Assembly: GCF_048569485.1 (NCBI RefSeq)
Contig: NC_134357.1
Location: 112,728,244 to 112,792,243 of the forward strand
DNA: 64,000 bases
Source of the DNA: Anomaloglossus baeobatrachus
Taxonomy: Eukaryota > Chordata > Amphibia > Anura > Aromobatidae
Reading direction: 5' to 3'
Shown: piece after piece, positions 44,646-55,750 of the stretch
How the letters are laid out: the number at the start of each line of letters is the position of its first letter
Position numbering within the stretch: position 1 is the stretch's first letter
The notes under the pieces: model-generated
Databases searched by the model: none
Told to the model about the DNA's origin: nothing
Seen by the model: the letters and a program-made list of their open reading frames with translations, nothing else
Made by a program: the position numbers and the translations under genes

Positions 44646-45524
44646 ACACAATGTTTTACGTAAAATCTTTCATGTATTGATCTCAAAAAGTAACATACAT
44701 TAGCTCTATCTCACTATTGGGTATGTGCCCTTAACATTGCCGCCATGAAAATTCATTTTGGTGTCATTTTGGAAGGTTTTCTGGTGAGTACGTAAAAATG
44801 GCGTAAAACGCGGACAAAATTGTTCACAGTTGTGACTTTTGAGTGATAAATGCTTCAAGGGGTCTTCCCCATGCTGTTGCCATCTCATTTGAGCACTCTT
44901 CTGAGACTTTTGTGCCATTTTTAGGGTTTCTACATGCTGCCGGTGGTCATTTCACAAAAATACTCGGGTCTCCCATAGGATAACATTGGGCTCGGTGCTC
45001 GGGCCGAGTACACGAGTATCTTGGGATGCTCGGCCCGAGCCTCGAGCACCCGAGCTTTTTAGTACTCGCTCATCACTACTATTTATGTGTGTGAATGACC
45101 CAGTCAAATTCTAAACCTAAATCCCATTGAACATCTGTGGCAAAACTTGAAGATTTCTGTTCAGACGCTCTCCATCCAATCTTTGTGAGCTAGAGCTATT
45201 TTACAAAGAAGAATTGAGAAAAATGTCAGCCTCTAGACATGCAAAACTGGTAGAGACATACCCCAAAAGAGTTGCAGCAGTAATTGCAGAAAAAGGTGGT
45301 CCTATAAAGTATTAACTCAGAAGGGCTGACAACAAATGCACGTCACAATTTTCATTTTTATATTTTTCAAATATTTAGAAAAATATGGATCCTTTCCTTT
45401 CTGCTTTACAAATACTTTCTACTTAGCATTGGTATATCATATAAAATCTCAATAAAAGGCATTTACATTTGAATAAAAAATGTGGAAAAGTTAATGGGGT
45501 ATGAATACTTTTTCAAGGCTCTTT

Positions 45525-46205
45525 ATGTATACAAAATGCAAGTTTTCTTAAAACTTTTCCAACAAACCTATATCTATTATTCTGTACAGCTTCTTCTCTA
45601 CACAATTCTGTTCACAGATCGTTCTGCTTGTACAATGTGACAGGTTCCCTTTAATGTCTATTTTTCATAAATGAAATATTTGCTCTTTTCACGTCTTGTT
45701 TTTTACTTTCCATCTGAGCTGTATTTTCCCATAGAGTAAAATAAAAAGTATGCCGCTGCATATAGTGCTAACATATACCAAAGACGGGTGCAGTGGACTC
45801 TATGAATATTGCAGCTTACGTCTGATTTTGTAGCACATATACCATATTTACTAAAATAAAAAACTACATGTGAACCGGCCCTAAAACTTGCATGATGTCT
45901 TAATGTATAAATTATAAGAACATTTTCATATATAACCCCTGCTCTTGTTTCTTATTTATCTTACTCCTGAAATGTTTTCACAGCAGCTTCTCTTTCAGTA
46001 AGATTCTGTGTTTTCTGCTTCACTTTATGTGAATAGATGAGAATTGCAGCATGAGAAACGATTTCGGGAAATACAAGGAGGCGGCATAATCTGGGTTAAC
46101 ATCATTTTGCAGGGGAAATTAACAATAACAATCTAAATACAGAACTAATGATCATATTCCTGTCAGATGACCCCTGATGTGCCGTGACCCCAGGAATTAT
46201 TCCAG
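45525..46205. other. Mostly unique sequence
   Basis: 45560-45655 ends with GTGACAGGTTCCCTTTAA, an end I associate with TTAA-targeting frog repeats. 45900-46200 has no repeat structure and could be ancestral host DNA. No gene is seen. Confidence 0.4.
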
Positions 46206-46349
46206 TATCAGGCTACTTTCACACTTGCGTTGAACGGCATCCGTCACAATGCGTTGTGTGACGCATGTGACGGATGCGTTGTAAATAGTGTGATATAAAG
46301 GCAATGGATTCCTGTGAAATAACACATTGCATTAAGCTGAGAGAGAGCA

Positions 46350-46925
46350 AGTCCCCATCATCATCCCCGCACACACCACGGCACTACTGCACTCATCATC
46401 ATCCCCGCACACACCTCGGACCTCCGCACTCATCATCATCATCACTGCACACACCCCGGCACTACCGCACTCATCATCATCACTGCACACACCCCGGCAC
46501 TACCGCACTCATCATCATCAACACTGCACACACCCCGACACTACCGCACTCATCATCATCATCACTGCACACACCCCGGCACTACCGCACTCATCATCAT
46601 CACTGCACACACCCCAGCACTACCGCACTCATCATCACAGCACACACGCAGGCACAACCGCACTTATCATTACCGCACACACGCAGGCACTACCTCACTC
46701 ATCATCACCACACACATGCAGGCACTACCGCACTCATTATTACCGCACACACCACGGCACTACCGCACCCATCATCACCGCACATACACGGGCACTACCG
46801 CACTCATCATCACCGCACACATCCAGGCACTACCACCCCCATCATCACCGCACATGCAAGCACTACTGCACTCATCACCGCATACACACCGGCACTACCG
46901 CTTCTATCATCACCGCACACACTAC
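46350..46925. repeat. Tandem repeat, roughly 36-45 bp units
   Basis: Units built from GCACTACCGCACTCATCATC and ACCGCACACACC repeat with variable length. They give an open frame rich in His, Thr, Pro and Ser (46304-46933) that has no sign of being a real gene. Confidence 0.85.
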
Positions 46926-47279
46926 CTCAGTGACGTCCCCGCTGACAGCGCGACTCACTTCAGTTGCTGCCTGTAGCTGACAAAGAGCGGCGGTGTTCTA
47001 CGGCCGCTCCTGTCAGCTTCATGTAGCAGAGCTGGATGTGTCACAGCACCTCGTGTGGATTATGCTGGACCTGGAAGGGTGTTTGGGGATTAATAAAGTG
47101 GTGAAAGAAGGTGTTTTTTATCTTTTATTCCAAATAAAGTATTTTTTTGGGTGTATGTGTTTATTTACTTTCACTTACAGGTTAATCATTGTGGGTGTCT
47201 CATAGACGCCTGCCATGATTAACCTAGGACTAAGTGGCAGCTATGGGCTGCTGCCATTACCTCCTTATTACCTCAATTA

Positions 47280-47740
47280 CCACCACACCAGGGCAATTGA
47301 GGATGAGCCGGGTAGAGTCCCGGGACTGTCGCATCTAATGGATGCGGCAATTCGGGGCAGCTGCTGGCTGATATTGTTAGGCTGGGGGGCTCCCCATAAC
47401 ATGGGGCTCTCTATCCTGAGAATACCAGCCTTCAGCCGTGTGACTTTACCTTGGCTGGTATCAAAATTAGGGGGGACCGCACGCCAGTTTTTTAAATTAT
47501 TTACTTATTGTACTGCACGATATGGACCCGCCCACTGGCGGCTGTGATTGGTTGCAGTGAGACAGCTGTCACTCAGCGTGGGGGCGGGTCTGACTGCAAC
47601 CAATTATAGGCGCCAGTGGGTGGGGGAAGCAGTGAATACTAGATGGAATAATGAGCTGCCGGCATTTTCAAAAGAGGAAAAGCCAGAGGTTTGTGACAAC
47701 TGTGCAGCATCATGCCTGTGATCAGTGAGTATGAGAGAGG
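47280..47740. repeat. Module shared with 19620-20090
   Basis: ACCAGGGCAATT, GTCCCGGGACTGTCG, GATATTGTTAGG, GGGGCTCCCCATAA, TACTGCACGATAT, GACCCGCCC and GGTCTGACTGCAACCAAT occur in the same order in both places. It is therefore one repeat family present twice, the copy at 19486 being shorter. Confidence 0.85.
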
Positions 47741-48173
47741 GGGTGACAGGGGGAAGAGAGACCAGGAGTGATTTTAAACGATTTAGATTATTCTGTTGGA
47801 CATGCTAAGCATGCTCGGTAGAACGTGACGGAATTTATCAGTGGATTCCGCCGCTTAGCGCATAGCGGCAGAATCTGCCACCATAGACAATCATTAGACA
47901 CCTTGGCGGATTCCAACGGAATCCATCAAGGTGCGTTATTTTAATGACCCAAAAAACGCTACATGTAGCAATCCCTCCGCGCGATGCTGCATCAAAATAA
48001 TGACGCAGCGTCGTCCGGTGGATGAATCGCAGACACTTGCGTTACAGTGCGTCGTCAATATAAGTCTATGGAGAATAGCGCAGTGCGTTAACAGACTGTG
48101 CTATTTTCCATAGCGGCGGATTGTGCTGAACGCAAGTGTTAAAGTGGCCCTATTCTTTTGAAATTGGAGGCAC

Positions 48174-49685
48174 ACTTTAAGCCCTTTACCCGGGGCTAAT
48201 TTTCCATTTTTCGTTTTTGTTTTTTCCCTCCTTTTTCCAAGAGCCGTAACTTTTTTATTTTTCAGTCAATCTTGCCATATGAGAGCTTATTTTTTATGGG
48301 ACGAGTTTTACTTTTGAATAAAACCATTAGTTTTACCATATAGTGTACTGGAAATCAGGGAAAAAATTCCAAGTGCAAAAAAAGTCCAATCGCATGATTG
48401 TTTTTGGGATATTTTATTCACCGTATTCACTATATAGTAAAACTAATGTGTCGTTGTGATGCCTCATGTCGGTATGAGTTTATAGATACCAAACATGTAT
48501 AGTTTTATTTTTATCTAAGTGGTTAAACAAAATTCTGAAGTTTGTCCAAAAAAAGAATTGTGCAATTGGTGCCTTTTTCTGAGATTCGTAGCGTCTCATT
48601 TTTCGGGATCTGCAGCTCAGTGATGGCTTATTTTTTGCGTCTTGCGTGTATATTTTAAAAAAAAAAGCAATTTTGGCGTTTGGATTTTTTTCTCACCGCG
48701 CCATGTACAAATCAGATTATTTGATTTTATATTTTGATAGATTGGGCATTTCTAAATGCGTCAATACTAAATGTGTATATTTTTTATTTTTTTAACTGCT
48801 TTATTTTTAATGGGATGGATGGGAGGTGATTAGAACTTTTAGGTTTGTTTTTTTTTCTTCATAATTTTAAAAACTTTTTTTTACATTTTTTATTTATTTC
48901 AATTGTCTCTCCAGGAAAGTAGATAAACTCTAGAGCTACCTATTGGAAGTAGCAATTCTAAAAGTCAAAAGTGGCCTTTTAACAAGCCTTTTCATATGAT
49001 CTAGGATATATGCCAGATCAGAATCCCAATTTGCAAACACTCTGTTTTGGGGTGATTGCCCCTCGTCAGTGCAAAGTGTGGGTAACTTATTTTTTTTTTT
49101 AATCCCCCTAGGGGACTTTATGGATCAGCAGTCTGATCGCCTGTGCATTTCTGTTGATCAGAGCTGCACAGCTCTGATCAGCAGAAATGCAGTGTTCATA
49201 TTAAAGCCAGCGCTCTGTTGGCTCTAAGAGGAAATGCATCATGATATCGACGGGGGTCATCACATGACCTTTCACTACCATGGCAACCATTGGCTCCCCG
49301 TGATCTCGTCATGGGGTCTCCAGTGGCAGCCAGAAACTGGCCAATTAAATTGCGCTGTCACATTTTGACAGCGCGATCTAAGGGATTAACAGGCACAGGT
49401 GGATCACGGATTTCCCCGCTCCAGTTAGAGCCACATGTTTGCTGTTCAAATCAGCAGCGATTTTGCTTGTAAATATCAGCCTTAATGAATGAGGTTTTAT
49501 GTGTTTTATAGTTTTTAATTAATAAGGCCATTTTTGAAGATTTGATTTGGTTTCAAAATAAAACATCAGACATGATATTGTGTATATCTTAGTTACCAGT
49601 ATTATATATCGAATACTGGCTATGATAAAAATGCAGCAGCCGGCGGTGATTACAGTTACGTTCTTGGTCGTAAAGGGGTTAAAAT
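48174..49685. mobile_element. Dispersed repeat with TTTAA-CCCTTTA ends
   Basis: The left end TTTAAGCCCTTTACCCGGGG and the inverted right end TTTAACCCCTTTACGACCAA look like terminal inverted repeats. The T-rich interior (ATTTTTCGTTTTTG, GGGACGAGTTTTACTTTTGA, CACTATATAGTAAAAC) is a repeat I recall as abundant in frogs. Class not established. A hairpin of GATCAGAGCTGTGCAG type sits at 49155-49190. The right part is interrupted by the insertion at 49461-49633. Confidence 0.55.
49461..49633. repeat. Two-part templated insertion
   Basis: 49461-49520 is identical over 60 bp to 49895-49954 in direct orientation. After 3 bp, 49524-49633 matches 50153-50262 in inverted orientation with two differences in 110. 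The insert is bracketed by CAGCAGC on both sides within the dispersed repeat. The sources lie 0.4 and 0.6 kb downstream. Confidence 0.88.
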
Positions 49686-49894
49686 TCTCTTCAAAAGTGT
49701 AATCTATTAAGACATGCAAACGAAAATAAACTTTAACAAAGGATAAGTCACCAGATACAATTTTGCAGGTTGTGTTTTACTAAATGCACACAGTGTAGCA
49801 TTTTTAAATAGGGTCTAAAATTCCAAATTTGTCTAAGCTGCACTTTTATTATCAGGAATCCAATTAATCGATCCTTTTTAATATGGTTATATAA

Positions 49895-50262
49895 TTTTGC
49901 TTGTAAATATCAGCCTTAATGAATGAGGTTTTATGTGTTTTATAGTTTTTAATTCTGATTTCTAGAGATTCTGTGCTTGGATTATCAAGAATTCCCGACA
50001 AGTCATGCAGTGACACACAATAACCATGAATTATTAACAACTGTTCAACTTATGTGTACTTGTCTAATCCTCTGTTTGTCAATATCCATGAATAATGCGT
50101 TTGAAATATACGCTGCCAGATAAAAGGGATTATTTCCAGCTGCTTCCTAAGCCATTTTTATCATAGCCAGTATTCGATATATAATACTGGTAACTAAGAT
50201 ATACACAATATCATGTCTGATGTTTTATTTTGAAACCAAATCAAATCTCCAAAAATAGCCTT
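49895..50262. other. Source segment of the templated insertion
   Basis: Holds the 60-bp source (49895-49954) and the inverted 110-bp source (50153-50262), with about 200 bp of unique sequence between them. No repeat family is recognised here, so it may be host sequence. Confidence 0.6.
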
Positions 50263-50839
50263 TTATTTGGCATAATTCACTCTCCCTCTATAGATATAAC
50301 AGCAACCTATCTGTCTTGGTACAAGGATGTTTCCGTTTGTAAATGGAATGATTCCTATGGAAGATGTGTATGTTAGGCCTGCGCCACACATCCGTGTCTC
50401 CGGTACGTTTTTGGCATTTTTTACACGTACCGGAGACACGTGCTGATGTTGACACATTATTTGTAATATAAAAAGCCTCACGTCAGTGTTTGCGCACGGA
50501 GCGTGTGTCCGTTCCGTGCGTACGTATGAGCGTGCCGAAAAAGCGCTGACATGTCCGTTTTCCACCGGCATAACGTCCTCACGGATCCATTAAATCCTAT
50601 GGGTCCGTGTTTACACGTACGTGATACGGATGGCCTCCGTATGCTATCCGTGTGGTCCGTGTCCGTGTTTTCATTAGAAAGGTTGTTACAATCTCAAATA
50701 CTTTCAGGTGGCGTAGCTAACATATTTTTTTTGCACAAAACTAACTATGCATTTGCAGAAGGAGTGAGCAAGCAAGCAGTTGTAGTTCTGTGTATTGAAA
50801 GATATATTTTGAGCAAAATTTCGCCTACGAAATATAATA

Positions 50840-53175
50840 ATGGCACCACGGGTGGACACGGAGAAACTGATAACAGCTGTCGAGACTCACCCACCATTAT
50901 GGGATACACGTGTTGATGGTTACCATGACCGACTGACAGTTGACCGCCATTGGAATCAAGTAGCTGAGGAAGTGTACCCCAATAATGCATGGGCTAGATG
51001 TTCGCCTGCAAAGCGTGCTAAATATGGTAAGTTGTTGTATGTTTTTATATTTTTTTATTTAATATATATATTAGGATTTTTAAAATAATTACAAACTGTG
51101 AATGTGTTGTTATAGTTATGTTGTCTTTTAGTTAAAAAATCTTTGTGAAGAATTGGTATATGTCCTACTCTATATATTGAGTTCATGTTAAATTTTTAAA
51201 AAGGTAACCAAACATTTCATAACTGACAAAAATCAAAGTATACTTATTTTTGTAATCTGCCTTTGAATTCTTCATGAAGTTAATTAACTAACTGATTAAA
51301 CTGTCATGTGTTTTTAATTTCCCTGTTTTATGAGTCTAAGTTTCGTATCACAATTTCAAATCATGTTTTTTTATTTTTAATATTTTTTTTTTATTTAGTT
51401 AAATGACATTTCAATATCATGACCTACATGAATAAAATAATATTTCTAGGACTTGTTTTGCCAAATGTTATTGGACAAAAAAAAAAAAAGGAAATTTTTA
51501 ATATATATGACAATTACTTCAAAGATAATTTAACAGAAATATTATTTTGTTATGTGTGAATGTCTAAAAATGGTTTTGAATGAAGAATATATTCCAAAAA
51601 TTTTTGTCCTCAAAAGTATTTGGCCAACATGATTTGGTTAAATAGTATATTACATTTAGCAAACATTATTTTAATTAATGTGTGCAGATTTATGGTGAAT
51701 GTTGCAAGTGACATATTTTTAAAAATTACACAGTTGACTTGGTGAAAAGGCGTTGGCGTTCTGCACGTGATCAGTACCGAAGGGAGTACAACCCTATACC
51801 ATCCTCATCCAGCCAAGGCCGCAAACGCAGATATGTTTATTATCAACAAATAAGCTTCCTAGCACCCATCTTAGAAGTAACACAGTAAGTTTTTTTTTTT
51901 TTTAAAAAAAAAAAAAGAAAAAAAAAGATTCATTTACTTCATGAAGATAATTGTACAAATATAAATGTTAAGATTGTAATATGTTGTCTCTTTTCTTATA
52001 GAACGGAGGATAATCTAGACGATTCAGATGATCAACCAACAGCTGGTCCCTCTGCTACAGCCACCTCAGCATCAGAACAAGAACCTGGCAGAGAAGACAG
52101 TGAAAATCCAGAGATTCAACAAGATGCAGCAACTGAATCACATGAGGGTGGGACAGAGAGTGCACAAACCAACACCCAAGCCTCATCAACACAACAAACA
52201 ACCACACCAGCTACACAATCAACACAAACAAATGTACTTCCACGTTTTGCACCACAACCTCTACGTGCAAGAAGAATCCGCAGACCTGAGGAAATGAGAT
52301 CCTTACCGGAAATAATTGACACACGCATTATTCACATAATGAACACTCTGATTCCTGAAACAGATGCCGAGCGCTTTTGTCGGTCTTTATCTTCTAGCCT
52401 AACCAAAATTCCATCCGATAGGCAGGAACGTGTACGTGCTGCTATGCTGACCCTACTTTCAGCTAGTCAGGCAGAACAGGAACCAGTGAGAGTATATGAG
52501 GCCATAGAAAATTGGCGTACCATTATGCAACAACATACAGTCCCAAACACAACAGACAATCAAAATCCAATTTCAACACAAACAACAATGGCAACTGTAA
52601 TAGTCAATAATCCAGTATTACAACAATCTGGTCAACCTTCAATTGCTTCAAGTACGTTATTCCCAACACCAATTAGACAAGGGTATGTTGCAACCAATAC
52701 TGGTGCCTTAAGCACTGTACAAAGTGCAACCTCACAGCAACCCATCAACTATATGAATTTACAACCCACTCCAAGTACTAGTTACTTTACTCAACCCACA
52801 AATATTGGTGGTTTACCTAACTTGTTTCCTGGTTCAACATACCCACAATCATTCATGATGCCTCATTATCCAATCACAACTATGTTACCTACACCACACT
52901 TACAAACATCAGTCAACTATCCTCAAGGTCAACAACATACACACACACAATACCCAATTACCCATGTAGATCCACAGGTGTACTCAACATCAGGCAATGT
53001 GTTGGGACAAACAAGCATGCAACAGACTGTTCCACACAATACTGTAGTTAGTAATAGGAATGTTGTTCAGCAAACAACTGCTTCCATTCCAGAAAATACC
53101 ATTTCTGAGGCCACACAAAACAACATACTCAGCAACACTCAGGTTACTTCACTAGAAGATCTTGTTGACTTATGA
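50840..53175 (+). CDS. Harbinger MADF/BESS-type DNA-binding protein, 3 exons, 503 aa
   Basis: In Harbinger elements this second protein binds DNA and helps bring the transposase to the nucleus and the ends (shown for a zebrafish Harbinger). Proposed exons are 50840-51026 (donor GTAAGT), 51734-51884 (acceptor CAG, donor GTAAGT) and 52002-53175 (acceptor TATAG). Phases 1 and 2 join exactly, giving KY-VDLVKRRW and EVT-QTEDN. Residues about 8-110 form a MADF-like Myb/SANT domain (KLITAVETHPPLWD, HWNQVAEEVY, VKRRWRSARDQYRRE). Residues 115-205 are acidic then Gln/Thr-rich. A BESS-like motif lies at 234-265 (DAERFCRSLSSSLTKIP). The rest is Gln/Thr/Pro-rich. An AATAAA occurs at 53673, although that is well downstream. 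The starting ATG is the first in the open exon, with context ATAATGG. Confidence 0.88.
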
Positions 53176-53995
53176 TACACATTTTTGGTAATCTTGACAT
53201 TCAAAAAAAAAATATGATGAATGAGTCAAAATTTCTAAAAAGAGGGATTTCCAAAAATGTGTCAACTCTGAGTTTAAAAAAAAATTAAAACATGTGTGAT
53301 TATATTTAGTGACGGATCACATATATGTTTGATGGCATGGTTGTTTTTTTAGTTTTAGGAACACATTTGTACCCAACCAATTTGATGGTTAGATTACTTC
53401 TTATATTCTCAAAACACAGTTTACATTTATTATGTCTATGTCAATGTCCAACATGAGACCAACTTAATTGGTCGTCAATTGTACAACATTGTAACCAATG
53501 GACACATTTTTGAAAATTTACTCTTGTAAGTAAATTATATTTTTAATTTTCGAAAGAATACCATAAAAATTTTCATTTTGTAAAATTTAACAGAAGATGA
53601 ACAATATGTTCATTTATTATTTTTATGTGACAAAAGAACAGCATTACTTTATGGATTAATATGCTTATTATTAATAAAAAAATATGTTTGTGAAAAAAAC
53701 TATCATGTTTATTATTTAAATTTAAAAATAATATTGCATTTTTTCTATAGACGTTTAACATTATTAATGTTGTAAGTTTCAAATAACAAAAAAAACATGA
53801 TAGTAACACAGAAATTTACAAAAACATACATACAACATTCAGAAATCCATGTTGTTAACATAAATGTCAGTTGATGATTAACGCATTTTCACTTTAATAC
53901 AAGTAAGATTTAAGCTCTTAGATGTTTAGAAATAATTACACATTTTCGTATAAGAAAAAATAATAAATTGTTATCTAAATAAATCCAAGACAATC
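53176..53995. other. Intergenic region between the convergent Harbinger genes
   Basis: 820 bp of very AT-rich sequence serves as the 3' flank of both genes. AATAAA occurs on the plus strand at 53673 and on the minus strand (as TTTATT) at 53708, offering poly(A) signals in both directions. Confidence 0.6.
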
Positions 53996-55388
53996 TTAAC
54001 ATACATCACTATTATTGTTATCATCAAAACAATTAAAGTAATCAGTAAATAAATTTCTAATTTGTAAACCAGATGTCACGGAATTATGAGACATAGGTTC
54101 ACCTGTTGGATTAACAACATGGTTTATCTGAAATTCATCATCCACATAAGTTCCTCCTTCATGTATCCGACAGAAATTGTGAAGCACTATGGTAGCCTTG
54201 AGGACAGATGTGACAAAGTTTGGGTGCAACTGAATAGTTGTCTGATAAATGCGCCATTTGTTAGCTAAAATACCAAATGCACACTCCACATAACGTCTTG
54301 CTTTAGTTAGCCGATTATTAAAGTACTGTTTCCTGTCATCAATGGATCTCCTTGGATATGGTCGCATAACATGTTTGGATAATGCAAATCCTGCATCTGC
54401 TACCATCACATATGGTGCCAACGGTCCAGATGTACCAGGTAGGGCAACTGGTGGGGGGATCAATAATGCATTTTCTTGCAGGCGTTGGGCTAATCTTGAT
54501 GAACGGAAAATACGGGCATCTGAGGCACTACCATAGGCCCCAATGTCTGCATAAATAAAACGGTATTCTGTGTCAACCAATGCCAAAATAACAACGGAAA
54601 AAAACCTATGAAAATTGAAATAACGTGACCCAGAGTTTGGTGGCTTTTTAACTCTGAAATGCTTGCCATCCAAAGCTCCTATGCAGTTAGGAAAGTCAAC
54701 AGAGTCCTTGAAGCCCTTAGAGATTTTCAACCAATCTTCTCTGTTTGGCTGAGGCATCATTTGTTCTTTTAAATGTTGCCATATCATGTCGCATGTGTGA
54801 CGTACTATAACGGCAATGGTTGATCTCCCCAACAAAAAATCAAAATGTAAAGCACTAAAAGATTGACCAGTCGCCAAGAATCTATGAAAACAAGACAAAC
54901 AATGATTTACAATTAACAACAATATGTTATTTCAAATAAAACCAATCAAAATAAAACACAAACATTGATTCTACACAGATATTAGATCAATAAAGATCAA
55001 TTACACATTTCAATGTGAAAAATAACACATTTAAAAACAATTTAAAAAAAAAAAAAATATACCTCAGAGTCACCATGAATCTCTCCTCTGGGGAAATGGA
55101 AAGCCGCATCCAAGTGTCCTGATGTTGCAAATGAGGTCGTAAAATATTTAGTAAGTAATCAAAACTCTCAACTGACAAACGGCAGTATGAAAAAAACTTA
55201 TCTGGGAAATTCCGTAACTCAAAAAATAAAGTATGGAAATGACCATGCATAGGTCGCATCATCATTAGTGGATGCACCCACAATCTGGTTCTTCTTACAT
55301 TATCATAATGCAATATGTGCCGTCTAACGCCAAAACGACGAGATATAATCCAACATAAAAACACTAAGGCCTCCGTGGATAATGGCAT
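53996..55388 (-). CDS. Harbinger DDE transposase, 2 exons, about 403 aa
   Basis: This is the cut-and-paste transposase of the HARBI1/DDE_4 family, acting in the nucleus with the MADF protein. Exon 1 is 55388-55063 (donor GTATAT) and exon 2 is 54881-53996 (acceptor CATAG, stop TAA). They join in frame as VTL-R-FLATGQSF, the expected family sequence. The start is MPLSTEAL at 55388; an in-frame ATG at 55436 would give 419 aa. Exon 1 holds the usual N-terminal helix region (HTLFFELRNFPDKFFSYCRL). Catalytic residues in the 403-aa numbering are Asp180 (IGALDGKHF), Asp271 (YVMVADAGFA) and Glu308 (YVECAFGIL), with 36 residues between the last two. ATIVLHNFC near the end is also typical. No stop or frameshift is seen. 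It is convergent with the MADF gene. Confidence 0.9.
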
Positions 55389-55750
55389 TGCGACAATTTT
55401 TGTCTCAACACATAGGTGCTCCAAGGCAAAATACAAGCAGGAAACAGTTTATAGTTAACTTATATTTATGTCCTAATCACATACACCTATGTGTCATTTA
55501 ATTCCAAGTAATCACCATTATCTCAATGTGTGAAACATGTTAAACACGCACAAAAAACGGACTGCACACGGAACACACACTGACGTATTTCACGCACACG
55601 AAAACGCACACACGTACACACGTATGACACACGATATGCATACTGACACTACACGGAGGGGAAAAACGGACTGCAAATACGGAACACGGACACAAAAAAC
55701 GGACTACAGCAAACGTACGTTTTTTACACGTGAGTGTGGCAGAGGCCTTA

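Larger units (their letters stand above)
39524..45078 (+). mobile_element. Complete autonomous-looking hAT transposon, 5,555 bp
   Basis: The ends TAGTGATGAGCGAGCATG and (inverted) TAGTGATGAGCGAGTACT share their first 14 bases, and there is a perfect 8-bp duplication CTATTTAT (39516-39523, 45079-45086). The left side has TACTCG-rich subterminal sequence, three units of about 70 bp and 191-bp tandem repeats, followed by one long transposase gene. The right side has a 118-bp duplication and CTCGGGCCGAG-type subterminal palindromes. The intact gene, perfect duplication and near-identical repeats suggest a recent insertion into the already old Tc1. Confidence 0.95.
37475..45524 (+). mobile_element. 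Tc1-like transposon interrupted by nested elements
   Basis: The left end GAGTGCCTTGAAAAAGTATT (from about 37479) and the inverted right end GAGCCTTGAAAAAGTATTCA (45524 back) match. Transposase homology runs on the plus strand in four separated pieces. It starts at 37817 (MKTKEHTRQIRDAVVEKSN, then helix-turn-helix) and resumes near 39060, 39290-39500 and 45090-45320 (LVETYPKRVAAV). Two insertions split it: 38122-39052 and 39524-45078. The remaining parts add up to about 1.56 kb, a normal Tc1 length. Several stops and frameshifts show that it is dead. Confidence 0.85.
46211..48150. mobile_element. Non-autonomous inverted-repeat element, 1.94 kb
   Basis: The left end GGCTACTTTCACACTTGCG and the inverted right end GGGCCACTTTAACACTTGCG match and continue with CGGCATCCGTC versus AGCACAATCCGCC. 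Subterminal hairpins (CATCCGTCAC...GTGACGGATG, 46239-46276) follow. Contents are a CATCAT/ACACACC tandem block, then a module shared with 19620-20090. No transposase is present. Target duplication is unclear, so the superfamily is open; the ends resemble the Harbinger-type MITEs. Confidence 0.65.
50376..55747. mobile_element. Apparently complete Harbinger transposon, 5,372 bp
   Basis: The left end GGCCTGCGCCACACATCCG and the inverted right end GGCCTCTGCCACACTCACG are flanked by TTA on both sides (50373-50375, 55748-55750), the PIF/Harbinger target rule. A subterminal hairpin pairs GTGTCTCCGGTACG (about 50394) with CGTACCGGAGACAC (about 50428). Two convergent genes, each with canonical introns, encode the usual Harbinger pair: a DNA-binding partner and a DDE transposase. 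I found no disabling change in either gene. Confidence 0.93.

Noticed and set aside
46304-46933. 209-residue His/Thr/Pro-rich open frame
   Set aside because: It is made of CATCAT/CACACACC tandem units inside a non-autonomous element, with no recognisable domain.
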